Shown: positions 32,771 to 52,935, numbered from the stretch's first letter. The stretch is 64,000 nt of DNA from Atherinomorus stipes (GCA_023101725.1 JALJCO010003880.1:126312-190311), one strand, 5' to 3'. Made by a program: numbers and translations. The notes: generated by a model not told the origin, from the sequence alone.

Positions 32771-33328
32771 TTCTGCTCCGACAGAAAGACTAAAGACGCG
32801 ATATGTGCGCCGGATTCCCGAAGACGGCGCAGCTGGACCGCGTTTAACGCCAAAACAAGCAAAGCGCGTCAGTGGTGGCGTTTAAATGACTTCCTGAAGA
32901 TGACGCAACAGATTTCTGCCTTTTCATTGGTCCGTTCAACCGTCGCTCCGCCGCGAGGGGTTGCTCTCATTTACCTGCTCATTTATGCAATTCTATATCA
33001 GAACAATAAACAAACATTTTTGTAGCCTCTGAATCAAGTGATAACCTCCAAATTTGCCTCTTTGCGGCACCCGTACGTTGTTCCACAAATAAAAACACAG
33101 TTTGATGGGTGTTAGAGGACACCTGCACGATCTGACTGTTCATGAACTTCAGCATCAGTTTATTTCAGAGGAATAAACCGCGTTTAACGTCACCGATAAT
33201 CCTCTAACATGACATCCCGAAGAGGGACGAGAAAGAAATGATGACTCACTCCTCACAAAATTGCTTTCCGTAAATGAGCCCATGTAAATGTCGTCCTCAT
33301 GTATCAACAAATCATTCGTGAAAAGCTT

Positions 33329-33375
<47 letters not shown>

Positions 33376-33848
33376 ACCATTATTATTATTATTATTGAAA
33401 AATTAATAATAATAATAATAATAATAATTAATAATAATAATTTATTTTTCTTTATTTACTATAATTTATCACTCATTTATCATTCTATATTCTTTATTTC
33501 GGGTCTATGGTGAAAAGCACAGATCGTGATTAGAATTTATGTGACAACAAAGCAAAGTTCCGGTTAAAATGGTATCCAGAATGAACTTTTGCTTAAAAAC
33601 TCTGGAACTGGATAGTTTGAGCTAAATAACTCTGTTCTTCCCTCTCAAGTTCTTTGAATTTCTTTTGAGATGTCTTATTAATTTGCAAAAGAAACACTGG
33701 AATAAAAACTAAGCATCCGCAGAGGTTTTTAAAAAGATGAACATGGAGGAGCGGAAACAAACACGAACGCTTGAGGTTCTCGGTTCACGTCTGATCCAGA
33801 CGGAGTGAGACCTGTTTGTGCGCATAGACGATCTTCGTGCGGATAAAG
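32771..33848. promoter_or_regulatory. shared head-to-head 5' region of ids and dcps
   Basis: The two start codons point away from each other, 1,078 bp apart. CpG-containing sequence clusters next to the ids start (about 32800-32960), with an inverted CCAAT box (ATTGG at 32926-32930, which reads CCAAT in ids sense) and a TGACGCAA ATF/CREB-like motif near 32900. A triplet microsatellite lies between. No TATA box was recognised for either gene. Promoter function is inferred from position. Confidence 0.55.
33331..33440. repeat. ATT/AAT triplet microsatellite, inverted halves
   Basis: A run of ATT is followed by a run of AAT, with a short interruption at GAAAAATT. The two halves are complementary, so the locus could form a long AT hairpin between the ids and dcps promoters. 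Confidence 0.85.
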
Positions 33849-42788
<8,940 letters not shown>

Positions 42789-42789
42789 C

Positions 42790-43960
42790 GGAGCGTCCGG
42801 GACGGAGCGTCCGGGACGACGGAGCGTCCGGGACGAAGCGGCGTCCGGGACGACGGAGCGTCCGGGACGAAGCGGCGTCCGGGACGACGCGGCGTCCGGG
42901 ACGACGGAGCGTCCGGGACGAAGCGGCGTCCGGGACGACGGAGCGTCCGGGACGACGCGGCGTCCGGGACGACGCGGCGTCCGGGACGACGGAGCGTCCG
43001 GGACGAAGCGGCGTCCGGGACGATGCGGCGTCCGGGACGAAGCGGCGTCCGGGACGACGGAGCGTCCGGGACGACGGAGCGTCCGGGATGACGCGGCGTC
43101 CGGGACGACGCGGCGTCCGGGACGAAGCGGCGTCCGGGACGACGGAGCGTCCGGGACGAAGCGGCGTCCGGGGCGACGCGGCGTCCGGGACGAAGCAGCG
43201 TCCGGGCTGACGGAGTGTCCGGGACGAAGCAGCGTCCGGGACGGCGGGAGCGCTCGGGACGGGAGCGCCCGGGGCGACGGAGGCGTCGGGGCGGCGGAGC
43301 GTCCGGGACGGGGCGGCGTCGGGGACGGCGGAGCGTCGGGGCGGCGGGCGCCCGGGATGGCGGAGCGTCCGGGACGGCGCGGCGTCCAGGGCGAAGGAGC
43401 GTCCGGGGCGAGGAGCGCTCGGGGCGCGGCGGCGTCCGGGACGACGGAGCGTCCGGAGCGGGCGGCGCTCGGGAGCGACGGAGCGTCCGGGGCGAAGCGG
43501 GCGTCCGGGACGCGGCGCGCGTCCGGGGCGGCGGAGCGTCCGGGACGAAGCGGCGTCCGGGACGATGGAGCGTCCGGGACGACGGAGCGTCCGGGACGAC
43601 GGAGCGTCCGGGATGACGGAGCGTCCGGGACGAAGCGGCGTCCGGGATGACGGAGCATCCGGGACGAAGCGGCGTCGGGGACGAAGGCAGCTTCTGTCCC
43701 GCACGCTGTTTCGTCCTGGACGGCGGCGTGCAGGAGCGTCTGGGACGGCGGCGTGCAGGAGCGTCTTGGACGACGGAGCGTCCGGGACGACGGAGCGTCC
43801 GGGACGACGCGGCGTGCAGGAGCGTCTTGGACGGCGGCGTGCAGGAGCGTCTTGGACGGCGGCGTGCAGGAGCGTCTGGACGGCGGTTGCAGGAGCGTCC
43901 TGGACGGCGGCGTGCAGGAGCGTCCGGGACGGCGGCGTCCGGGACGGCGGCGTGCACGGT
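42790..43960. repeat. 17-bp CpG-rich minisatellite in the dcps 3' UTR
   Basis: The unit is GCGTCCGGGACGACGGA or GCGTCCGGGACGAAGCG. Each holds the near-palindrome CGTCCGGGACG. After about 43700 a longer unit with GCGTGCAGGAGCGTC takes over. Several false reading frames cross it in both directions. Confidence 0.95.
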
Positions 43961-44121
43961 GCTGCTTTAGCTGCCAGTTTCGTCATCAGCTGGTTCCTGA
44001 TCGGCTTCTTTGGTGCTTGTTTTTAATAACTGATCAGATTCGTTTCATCTCGGGTTCATCATGTTGGAAGAAGCATTTTTAAACCCTCAGTTTGTTTTTC
44101 ACGTGTTTGATTGTCGACTGA

Positions 44122-44127
44122 AATAAA
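44122..44127 (+). terminator. polyadenylation signal AATAAA for dcps
   Basis: A canonical AATAAA lies 1.33 kb after the dcps stop, followed by a T-rich and GT-containing stretch (AGTTTTTCTACTG) that could serve as the downstream element. Confidence 0.7.
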
Positions 44128-44319
44128 GTCAGTTTTTCTACTGAATTCCCACGTTGCATTCAATGACCTCTTGTTGTTTTAAGAAACTTGTAAAAACTCA
44201 GTTAAATTCTTCTTTTGGTGATATCTTGATATTTCCTTGGGGGGGGGGGGGTGCAGGTCCTGCTAACTGATGTCCAGTCTGGAGTTTTCTGAGGTGACTG
44301 CCTGTAGTTTTACTCTACA

Positions 44320-44333
44320 CCACCAGGTGGCGG
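44320..44333 (+). promoter_or_regulatory. CTCF-like core motif
   Basis: CCACCAGGTGGCGG matches CCASYAGRKGGCRS fully. It lies about 190 bp after the dcps polyadenylation signal, pointing right. Confidence 0.45.
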
Positions 44334-44669
44334 TGTTGGATGCTTTTACTGACCTGGAGGACTTCATGACGTCTGAATCTGCCAGTTTCTTTCTAGATCA
44401 TCAGGTAAACGTTGCAACAAGGAATCAAAACATTAAAACAGCATTTAAGGCAAAACGAGCATTTCTAGTTGGCTTGGAGGGCAATATTTTATCTTCTTTT
44501 ATCTTCACAAATGCAGTTTTATTATCTATTCATTTAGCTTCTTAGAGTGTTTTTACTTCATCTGCCGGCTGGTTCGTATGATTTTATTAGGTTTATTATT
44601 CGACACAGAGCGTTTTAGGGGTGACTACGAGGGCAATTGAACTTCCCCAATGGGATAAACAAACAGGGT

Positions 44670-44787
44670 TCATGCAGGGTCTTAAAAATGTCTAAAATGC
44701 TTTATTTTAAGTGTAAGGCCTTAAAAGGTCTTTAAAAGTGCCATTTTTTCATCCAGCGTCTTAAATTTGATGTAGACAAGTCTTCAT
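44670..44787 (-). repeat. dispersed repeat, copy 2
   Basis: Reverse-complement relative of 24408-24508. Shared words include TAAGGCCTTAAAAGGTCT, ATGTCTAAAA and GTAGACAAGTC in this orientation. Confidence 0.8.
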
Positions 44788-45267
44788 TTTCTACTTTTAT
44801 CCATGGCTGACCGAATACGCTGCATAATGTATCAGAGGTTGTTCTGTCCGTCTTTCTGAAAGGTTCAGATCGCTACGAGGGAAACTTTCAATTTCTTTTT
44901 CATTTTTAAAAGAGTTTAAATACAATATTTTATTGAGCGCTTGAGTTAATATTCATTTCTGTGACTGTTAATCTTTTTGGGTTGATTATTGTTATGAATT
45001 ACAAACCCTGTTTTTCCATTTTCCAACCCCAGTTTGAATTTCTGGGATTATTTGAATGTTTCTAAAAATGCATCATGTTGGTGTTAAATTTGAAGGCTGG
45101 CTTCTCCAGCATTTATGATGGGGGGGGGGTCGTCGGTAAAGTTATGGCACCATCATCGCTGCTGACGGCACAAACGTGCCGAAGTAAACGTCTCGTCAGA
45201 ACTGGAATTTTATCCGTTTTCAATCCAAACTTTCACAGTTTCAGGCAGTAAAATTACGTTTGATTTA

Positions 45268-45281
45268 CTGCCATCTGGTGG
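45268..45281 (-). promoter_or_regulatory. CTCF-like core motif
   Basis: The minus strand reads CCACCAGATGGCAG, a full consensus match, facing the motif at 44320. Confidence 0.45.
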
Positions 45282-46724
45282 TAAAGGTGGTATTTGACAG
45301 AAAGATGTTTCCTTTCAAATGACATCATATTCCAGCTCTGCTGTGAATGTACGGTGGCCGTTAGCGGCCAAAATTCTCAGACTTAAAGATGTTTTCATGA
45401 GTGGATCAGGGGTCTCAGGTGCAGCTGTGACTGAACTATGAGGAACTATTTTTATGTCTTTTAAGACATTTCTGATCCCAAACAGTCTCTAACTGCCATT
45501 AAACAAAGCTGCTACAGTTTGAAAGTTCACACACATTGTTTTGTCCACTTAGGGACACCGTAGTAAAAATGGCAGCCTCCATATGTGCACCCCCCAGCAA
45601 GTAGATATAGAAAACAAACATATAACAGCTGTTCTAGTGCAGCGATTACACATCAATAGAAACACAGTTTTGAATTATATATCACATTTTTCTGCCACTG
45701 ACCATTTTTTACAGACTGCACCTTTAATATTTCCATTTAAAATAGTTTAAATGATTATTTGATGAGAATGATTTAGTCCGAAATGACGTGGAAGAAAGTC
45801 CACTGCTTACTTCTCTGTCCTGGATGTCGAACCTGAATTTTTATCCTCTTATATTTGATTTATTCATTAATTTTTTATCTTTAAATTTAAACTTTGAACA
45901 GCTGAAATTTCAAACTGAAAAACGTGTGAAAATTACATTTGTGTTTTATTGTAAGGGTTTAAATCAGGTACTTGTGGCTCACAGACATGACGGTAACTGC
46001 TGAAAGCTAAAAGTGAGCTGTGATGAGCGGATTTCCCTCCTGAGGCGCGTTTACTGGCGCTCGGAGGTTTGAGCTGTTCCCGTGACGATCTGGACTGATC
46101 CAGGATTAAACTGTTGGCTCTTGCAGAAGACTTCAGTCTCTTATCTCATCTGAAGTTAGTTAGCTGGGCGGCGCTCAGCTTTGTGTTCATGCTGCGTTCA
46201 GTGCAGTCTGGGAAAAGAGGAAATGAGAGCTCCTCAGACTGACGCAGCTGCAGGAGACATGAAGGACGTCTTCTTCAGCCGTCAGTGAAACAAGATGAAA
46301 CTGACAAAAGTTATAAAAATAAAACTTCTGTTAAAACCAGGACGTTGATTCTGAATCATGGTTCAACAGAAATATTAAAAACAAACATGTAAACAAGCAT
46401 GATGGAGCTCCGAAGCTAAAATGTTACTGAGCAACACTGAGCCAATCGCTGCAATCAGGTGTTTCTGTAACGTCCAATCACACGTCTGCACCTGCGGACA
46501 GGTGTGGTGGTCCATGTTCATGGGAAAGATGCTCTGATGTGTCTGAGACAGTTTTTTAAAATTATTATTTCCAACCACAATTCAAAAGCAATATTTTATT
46601 TAACTAAAGTATAATTTTGTGAATTTTTATTTATTATTAGTTTCTTTAGTTTCCTGTTATTTGAATTTCTGATGTACATTTACTTTTCTTTAACTGGAGG
46701 GTATAAATAATTTTGAGGATGACG

Positions 46725-46799
46725 GTACATATATATATATATACATATTTATATATATACATATATATACATACATGTGTGTGTGTATGTATATATATA

Positions 46800-46830
<31 letters not shown>

Positions 46831-46834
46831 CATA
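46725..46834. repeat. TA/TG microsatellite
   Basis: Mixed TATA, TACA and TGTG dinucleotides leading into the MITE. Confidence 0.9.
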
Positions 46835-47045
46835 TACAGACTTCTCACAAAAATGTAAGGATATTTGTTTTTTGTCTGATGTCAGAATGAACCTAAAATC
46901 CACAGCAACTTGTCCAAGTGAACTGAATTAAACTTTCTCTAAATTTTTAGATGCACATGAACATTGTTCAATGGTTAAATATTTATTCTACATCGTTCTG
47001 TTCTCCAAAAACTGAAAGTTGAATATCCCTAACTTTTTGTGAGTA

Positions 47046-47050
<5 letters not shown>
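46835..47050. mobile_element. Tc1-type MITE in a TA repeat
   Basis: The left end is TACAGACTTCTCACAAAAAT and the right end reversed is TACACTACTCACAAAAAGTT, with GGATAT following in both. It is about 216 bp with no coding capacity. TA repeats on both sides fit Tc1/mariner insertion at TA. Confidence 0.85.

Positions 47051-47126
<76 letters not shown>
47051..47126. repeat. TA dinucleotide microsatellite
   Basis: About 38 perfect TA repeats, then ATGTATATGTGTGTG. Confidence 0.95.
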
Positions 47127-47127
<1 letters not shown>

Positions 47128-47497
47128 GTATATGTGTATGTGTGTGTGCGTGTGCGTCCACCCTGAAAATCCTCCAGGCAGAATAAAGAAACTAAATAAG
47201 GTTTCCGTTTCCAGATGAACTCTCCGCCTGGCTGGAACCTGAAAAATGAGCAGCTGGATTATTGATAACCAAAAACACGGTTTATTGTCTGTAACTGATG
47301 CGACCAAACAGCATCAAATGTCCCCATAAACACACGTATTTACAGAAACTGTCCTGGTATCGGTAGTTCCCTCCAAACTGACAGGATCAGAGTGGAACAC
47401 GGAGTTTCCGTGGCGCCCGTGAACGCAGCGCCGCAGAGGCTCGGACGCAGCGCAGGACTGAGACAATAATCCGATCATCGGTGCACCAGCGGGGCTG
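47127..47497. promoter_or_regulatory. possible promoter and 5' UTR of an unidentified gene
   Basis: GC- and CpG-richer sequence (GTGGCGCCCGTGAACGCAGC and similar) lies just before the candidate first exon. Function inferred from position only. Confidence 0.3.
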
Positions 47498-47562
47498 ATG
47501 TCTTGGTTCCGGGCTCTGAGGGATGACTTCACCCTGACGCCGTTCGAGCTCCAGCACACACG
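47498..47562 (+). CDS. candidate first coding exon of an unidentified gene
   Basis: It starts ATG and encodes MSWFRALRDDFTLTPFELQH and T, then the first two bases of an Arg codon, and ends ACG/GTGAGT, a strong donor. The coding length is 65 bp (phase 2). CpG-rich sequence lies on both sides, as at a promoter. No downstream exon was found in the window, so intron 1 would exceed 16 kb and hold all the right-hand arrays. The sequence was not recognised. It could also be a chance frame. Confidence 0.35.
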
Positions 47563-48141
47563 GTGAGTTTCCCGCCTCCCAGCCGCGTCTGCGCCGCGTC
47601 TCTGCCGCTTTCCAGCCGCTTCCCGCTGCCTGGGAGCAACTTTGACTAGTTCAGCGCGGAGACGTGGTTCCTGATCGGAACCGATACTTGTGGGTGATAC
47701 AGCGGAGCTGAGTGGTCTGCTGACGTCAGAGCATGAGCGGAGTGGGGGTGTAAACGTGCGTTTCTGTTTGGGTCATGAACGCTGGTGCTGGGGGGGGTCT
47801 TTTCTCCTTCACTCATGTTTATTTCTGAAGTCTGCTGATGGGAAACAAAAGCTTCACTTTCCTCCGCAGCTGCTGCGCGCGCGACCGAAGCCGATCAGCT
47901 GATCCGATCAGTTTGTTCCGACTTATTCAGACTCACATTCACATCAGCGTGTTTCTGCAGGGTTTGGTAGGAACGCACCATATAATCGGCCCCTATCGGT
48001 ATCGGCCTTAAAACTGAGTATCGGACATCGGCCACCCCACCGATATTTAACAGATATTTAAACGATATTTAATCAATCAGCCTGCTGTTTCTAAAGTAAA
48101 AAAAAAAACTTCTTTTTTAGACTTTAAAACTTTTAAAGACT
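47563..48141. other. CpG-rich stretch then dispersed-element fragment
   Basis: The first 340 bp are GC-rich with no exon recognised. About 47975-48060 has ATCGGCCCCTATCGGTATCG-like words typical of fish hAT remnants. Confidence 0.45.
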
Positions 48142-48417
48142 AGGGGTGGAAAAAATATCGATACACTGACATTTTCATATGCTGATATCATACTGACGTT
48201 TAAAAACGCAGTATCGATCTATTTTTCTGACGAAATCTCACGATATTTCATCGTCGCAGAGTTTTCATGAAATATCTTGATTTTGAAACAAAACGATGAA
48301 ATCTCACAAGATTTTTGTAAGTAAAAAAGATCGATGCCACGTTTTTAAATATCGATTTGCTATTGGTATATGAAAATATCGCGATATTTCACTGTATTGA
48401 TATTTTTTCCACTCCTG
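48142..48417. mobile_element. MITE with GGGGTGGAAAAAATATCGAT ends
   Basis: The left end is AGGGGTGGAAAAAATATCGA and the right end reversed is AGGAGTGGAAAAAATATCAA. It is about 276 bp. A related left half occurs at 50843. No clear target duplication. Confidence 0.8.
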
Positions 48418-48550
48418 TTTTTCAAAATGTCGGAAACAGACCAGAACTGTTGTCTGCGATGACTGCGTCTTTGTTTCCGCGCCTACGTGCTACATTTACA
48501 CGCCGAAGCCGAACCTTCAGTTACCATCGTATGCTAACGGCCAGATCATC

Positions 48551-48935
48551 GGGCTAAAATTAGGGATCAACCGATACAGATTTATTAAGGCCGATACAGA
48601 TATTTTCTCATCTTAATCGATATTATGATGGACGATACAGCTTGATTATATTTAGGGCCGATATTGGGGGCCGATACTGCATTTGACCCCAAAATTAACA
48701 TAATGGACGCGATGAAAACTCATTTTGAAAAATCTTTTATGATTAAAAAAAAAAGAAAAAAGAAACGAAGCACTTCAAATAAATTAAGGAACTTTAAACT
48801 TAATAAGAAAAACACTGCTGCTGTTCTGTAAATTATGTGGGGGGAGGGGGTCGGCCGACGTACCTGATGTATTGGCTGATTTTGATACCAGCAAAAACCA
48901 CAAATATCGGCCGGCTGATGTATGGGTGTATTTTC
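48551..48935. mobile_element. probable MITE remnant
   Basis: It starts TAGGGATCAACCGATACAG and is full of CCGATA and ATCGGCCG words, a pattern common in hAT-type MITEs. The right end is not defined. Confidence 0.45.
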
Positions 48936-48959
48936 AGCTAAAATGGTGTAAAATGAACG

Positions 48960-49661
48960 CACTAACTAAGCCTAACCAGCTCATTAACTAACCTACGGTA
49001 ACTAAGTTATCCTAACCAGCTCATTAACAAACCTACGGTAACTAAGTTATCCTAACCAGCTCATTAACTAACCTACGGCAACTAGCTAACCCTAACCAGC
49101 TCACTAACTAACCTACGGTAACTAGCTAACCCTAACCAGCTCACTAACTAACCTATGGTAACTAGCTAACCCTAACCAGCTCACTAACTAACCTACGGTA
49201 ACTAGCTAACCCTAACCAGCTCACTAACTAACCTACGGTAACTAAGTTATCCTAACCAGTTCATTAACTAACCTACGGTAACTAACTAATCCTAACCAGC
49301 TCACTAACTAACCTACGGTAACTAGCTAACCCTAACCAGCTCACTAACTAACCTACGGTAACTAGCTAACCCTAACCAGCTCATTAACTAACCTACGGTA
49401 ACTAAGTTATCCTAACCAGCTCATTAACTAACCTACGGTAACTAGCTAACCCTAACCAGCTCACTAACTAACCTACGGTAACTAGCTAACCCTAACCAGC
49501 TCACTAACTAACCTACGGTAACTAGCTAACCCTAACCAGCTCACTAACTAACCTGCGGTAACTAGCTAACCCTAACCAGCTCATTAACTAACCTATGGTA
49601 ACTAGCTAACCCTAACCAGCCCACTAACTAACCTACGGTAACTAGCTAACCCTAACCAGCT
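48960..49661. repeat. 40-bp minisatellite with telomere-like word, about 17 copies
   Basis: The unit is CTAACCCTAACCAGCTCACT plus AACTAACCTACGGTAACTAG. Every such unit contains TAACCCTAACC, nearly two vertebrate telomere hexamers. Some units have AAGTTATCC instead. Confidence 0.95.
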
Positions 49662-50842
49662 TCGGTCACGTACAGGATCATTATTTAACTTCCTGCTCAC
49701 TTGTTGATCTTTGGCGGCTCCTGATTGGACGTTACCGTCAGTTTAAGCTCTCTGATTGGTGGAAAGTTGGACAGGAAGCGTCCTCATCATCCCGTCCAGG
49801 TGTAAACAGAGGTCTCCTAGCAACAGCAGTGATGGTGATGTTGTGATGAAGGTGTGATGATGATGGTGTCATCATGGATCAGACTGACTGTGACTAGTCT
49901 GGTTGGTAGTTACGTGTAGTTACGATCCTTTGGCTGCTGTAATCTGAATACTGGTTAATGTAACCGGGTTTAGCAGACAGTCTGAGGATAAACGACCCAT
50001 TCGGGGGCTGGATGGTGGACCAGCTGACGGGGGGGGGCAGTTCATTGAACCTGGATGATGGAGCGGAAGCCATTTTTCTCTCCGCGGTTTCCGGACGTTG
50101 TTCTGACGTTCGTTCCCGCCGACGTTCCGCATCATCGATAACAATGTTCCATCTTCAGCACTGAACTCAAGTTTCTTTGCGATGTTTTTCTAAAATAAGA
50201 ACATTTGTTCTTCAAATAAAGACAAACTGCAGAACAGCTGCATGGGAACATATTTGCAGCTAATATTTATTTTCCATTTCAATGTTTTGCATAATTTATC
50301 AATGAAGTGTTGAATAAATGCGTCGTGTAACGAAAAATAATCGTTTAAATAATCACGATTTCAAAACTGATCAAAATAATGGTGATAATGATTTTTTCCG
50401 TAATCGAGCGGCTCCACCGGACGGGATGGAAGCGCAGGCGATCACGTAAAGGGTTAACAATCAGGAGTCCGTTAGCGGTGGTTCAGCTCATATCACGATT
50501 CATGGATGATATCGGTTCATTTAGAACGATACCATCCGATTCAGCACCGAATCGCTACGCGGCCGAGTCGCACACCACCGTTCCTGACATACGGTAAACG
50601 CGGGAGCGCTGGGCGATACGGACCGAATATCGCATCACGTTTATTTTACATGACCATATACGAGATATCCGATATTTTTACCCTAATCTGTCTGAAAGTT
50701 TCATTTCATATCAAACATCTGTTTTTAGTTCGGAAACATGTTTATCGTAAAGTATCGCTGCAGAGACGGTTACAGATGTTTGTTAGATCCACGTGATTAC
50801 AGATAGATGCTGGTCTCGGGAGGATCGTCTTCCAGACAATCG
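49662..50842. other. non-coding region without arrays
   Basis: No gene recognised. Short reading frames (49920-50144 minus, 50379-50597 plus) show no domain. GATACGGACCGAATATCGC near 50615 may be another element fragment. Confidence 0.5.
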
Positions 50843-50935
50843 GGGTGGGAAAAAATATCGATACACTGAAATATCAAGATATTTTCATATGCTGATATCA
50901 TATCTATATTTAAAAAACGTGGTATCGATCTATTC
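50843..50935. mobile_element. truncated MITE (left half), related to 48142
   Basis: GGGGTGGGAAAAAATATCGA, then TTTTCATATGCTGATATCAT and GTATCGATCTATT match the left half of the 48142 element. It stops where a GTT repeat starts. Confidence 0.75.
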
Positions 50936-51090
50936 CATTGTTGTTGTTTATGTTGTTGTTTGTCTCTGTTGTTGTTTATCTGTTGTTTGTCTGTTGTTGT
51001 TTGTTTCTGTTGTTGTTGTTTATCTGTTGTTGTTGTTTATCTGTTATTGTTTGTCTCAGTTGTTGTTGTTGTTTATCTGTTGTTGTTGGG
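50936..51090. repeat. GTT-rich imperfect microsatellite
   Basis: GTTGTTGTTTATCT and GTTGTTTGTCT-type words recur about 15 times directly after the truncated MITE. Confidence 0.85.
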
Positions 51091-51505
51091 GTGGGGGTGG
51101 GAGGGTGACGGTGTTCATCTACACCGATATACATCTACAGTAAACCTCGTCCGTGGCAGGACGGGTTGGTGTCCGTGTATTTGAACGCCTCGTGTGTAGT
51201 TTACATGTTCGTACGTTCTCACCACCTCCATCAGCTGTTTAACGTGGCCTCTGCAGAAATGAGGTGACACCTCTCTGCTTTAACCCCGCCCACCTCAAAT
51301 GTCCGACCAATCACACGTTACGTCTCGGAGCCCCCGAGAAGAACGTCCTGGCTCCTGGGGGAGGATGTAGCAGCCTACGACGTTCCCCACAGATACGGAG
51401 CTCCACTCTGCGATCAAACGGTCGCATTTCGCAGCTAAAACGTGAATCTTTCAGCTGCTCGCTGATGCGCCGCCGATAATTTACACGTTTTCTGACTGAA
51501 TCATT

Positions 51506-51546
51506 ACGTTGCTGCACACGGATGCAGAGTCCGTGTGCAGCAACGT
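51506..51546. repeat. perfect 17-bp inverted repeat, 7-bp spacer
   Basis: The left arm is ACGTTGCTGCACACGGA (51506-51522), the spacer TGCAGAG, and the right arm TCCGTGTGCAGCAACGT (51530-51546). The arms are exact reverse complements. Confidence 0.97.
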
Positions 51547-51591
51547 TCCGTATGCGCCGCCGTTTTAGGCTCCGTTCACACTCTGGCTGTT

Positions 51592-52935
51592 TGGTCCGGT
51601 TCCATGAGTGGTCCGGTTCCACGGATGGTCCGGTTCCAGAGAGGGTCCGGTTCCACGGATGGTCCGGTTCCACGGAGGGTCCGGTTCCAGAGAGGGTCCG
51701 GTTCCACGGATTGGCCGGTTCCAGAGAGGGTCCGGTTCCACGAGTGGTCCGGTTGCAGAGAGGGTCCGGTTCCACGAGTGGTCCGGTTCCACGGAGGGTC
51801 CGGTTCCACGGATGGTCCGGTTCCATGAGTGGTCCAGTTCCACGGATGGTCCGGTTCCACGGATGGTCCGGTTCCACGGAGGGTCCGGTTCCAGAGAGGG
51901 TCCGGTTCCACGGATGGTCCGGTTCCACGGAGGGTCCGGTTCCAGAGAGGGTCCGGTTCCACGGAGGGTCCGGTTCCAGAGAGGGTCCGGTTCCACGGAT
52001 GGTCCGGTTCCAGAGAGGGTCCGGTTCCACGAGTGGTCCGGTTGCAGAGAGGGTCCGGTTCCACGAGTGGTCCGGTTCCACGGAGGGTCCGGTTCCACGG
52101 ATGGTCCGGTTCCATGAGTGGTCCAGTTCCACGGATGGTCCGGTTCCACGGATGGTCCGGTTCCATGAGTGGTCCGGTTCCACGGAGGGTCCGGTTCCAG
52201 AGAGGGTCCGGTTCCACGGATGGTCCGGTTCCAGAGAGGGTCCGGTTCCACGGATGGTCCGGTTCCACAGAGGGTCCGGTTCCACGGAGGGTCCGGTTCC
52301 AGAGAGGGTCCGGTTCCACGGATGGTCCGGTTCCAGAGAGGGTCCGGTTCCACGAGTGGTCCGGTTGCAGAGAGGGTCCGGTTCCACGGATGGTCGGGTT
52401 CCAGAGAGGGTCCGGTTCCACGGAATGTCCGGTTCCACGAGTGGTCCGGTTCCAGAGAGGGTCCAGTTCCACGAGTGGTCCGGTTACACGGATGGTCCGG
52501 TTCCACGGATGGTCCGGTTCCACGGAATGTCCGGTTCCACGAGTGGTTACGGTTCCAGAGAGGGTCCGGTTCCACGGAATGTCCAGTTCCACGAGTGGTC
52601 CGGTTCCAGAGAGGGTCCGGTTCCACGGAATGTCCGGTTCCACGAGTGGTCCGGTTCCAGAGAGGGTCCGGTTCCACGGAATGTCCAGTTCCACGAGTGG
52701 TCCGGTTCCACGGAATGTCCTGTTCCACGAGTGGTCCGGTTCCACGGAATGTCCAGTTCCACGAGTGGTCTGGTTCCAGAGAGGGTCTGGTTCCAGAGAA
52801 GGTCCGGTTCCACGAGTGGTCCGGTTCCACTGAAGGTCCGGTTCCACTGAAGGTCCGGTTCCAGAGAAAGTCCGGTTCCACGGATGTTCCGGCTCCGAGG
52901 AAGGTTGACTCCATGGAAGGTCTGGTTCCACGAAT
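51592..52935. repeat. 17-bp minisatellite, about 78 copies
   Basis: The unit is GGTCCGGTTCCACGGAT, with variants ending AGAGAGG, ACGAGT and ACGGAA. The variants follow each other in recurring orders. Open frames of up to 479 codons cross it and are artefacts. Confidence 0.97.

Larger units (their letters stand above)
42789..44150 (+). other. dcps: dcps 3' UTR containing a minisatellite
   Basis: No AATAAA was seen between the stop codon and 44122, so the mature 3' UTR probably includes the whole GC-rich array (about 42790-43960) plus about 190 bp of ordinary sequence. The end at about 44150 is inferred as 15 to 30 bp after the polyadenylation signal. Confidence 0.6.
44151..46834. other. intergenic region downstream of dcps
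   Basis: No exon recognised. It contains two CTCF-like motifs, G-runs at about 44240 and 45120, and the second copy of a dispersed repeat. No tRNA or other RNA gene was seen. Confidence 0.55.

Noticed and set aside
47314..47559. Minus-strand 81-codon frame
   Set aside because: No recognisable domain. It overlaps the better-supported plus-strand candidate exon and its GC-rich flank.
48960..49661. Interstitial telomere
   Set aside because: The unit is 40 bp and only 11 to 12 bases are telomere-like. There are no uninterrupted TTAGGG runs.
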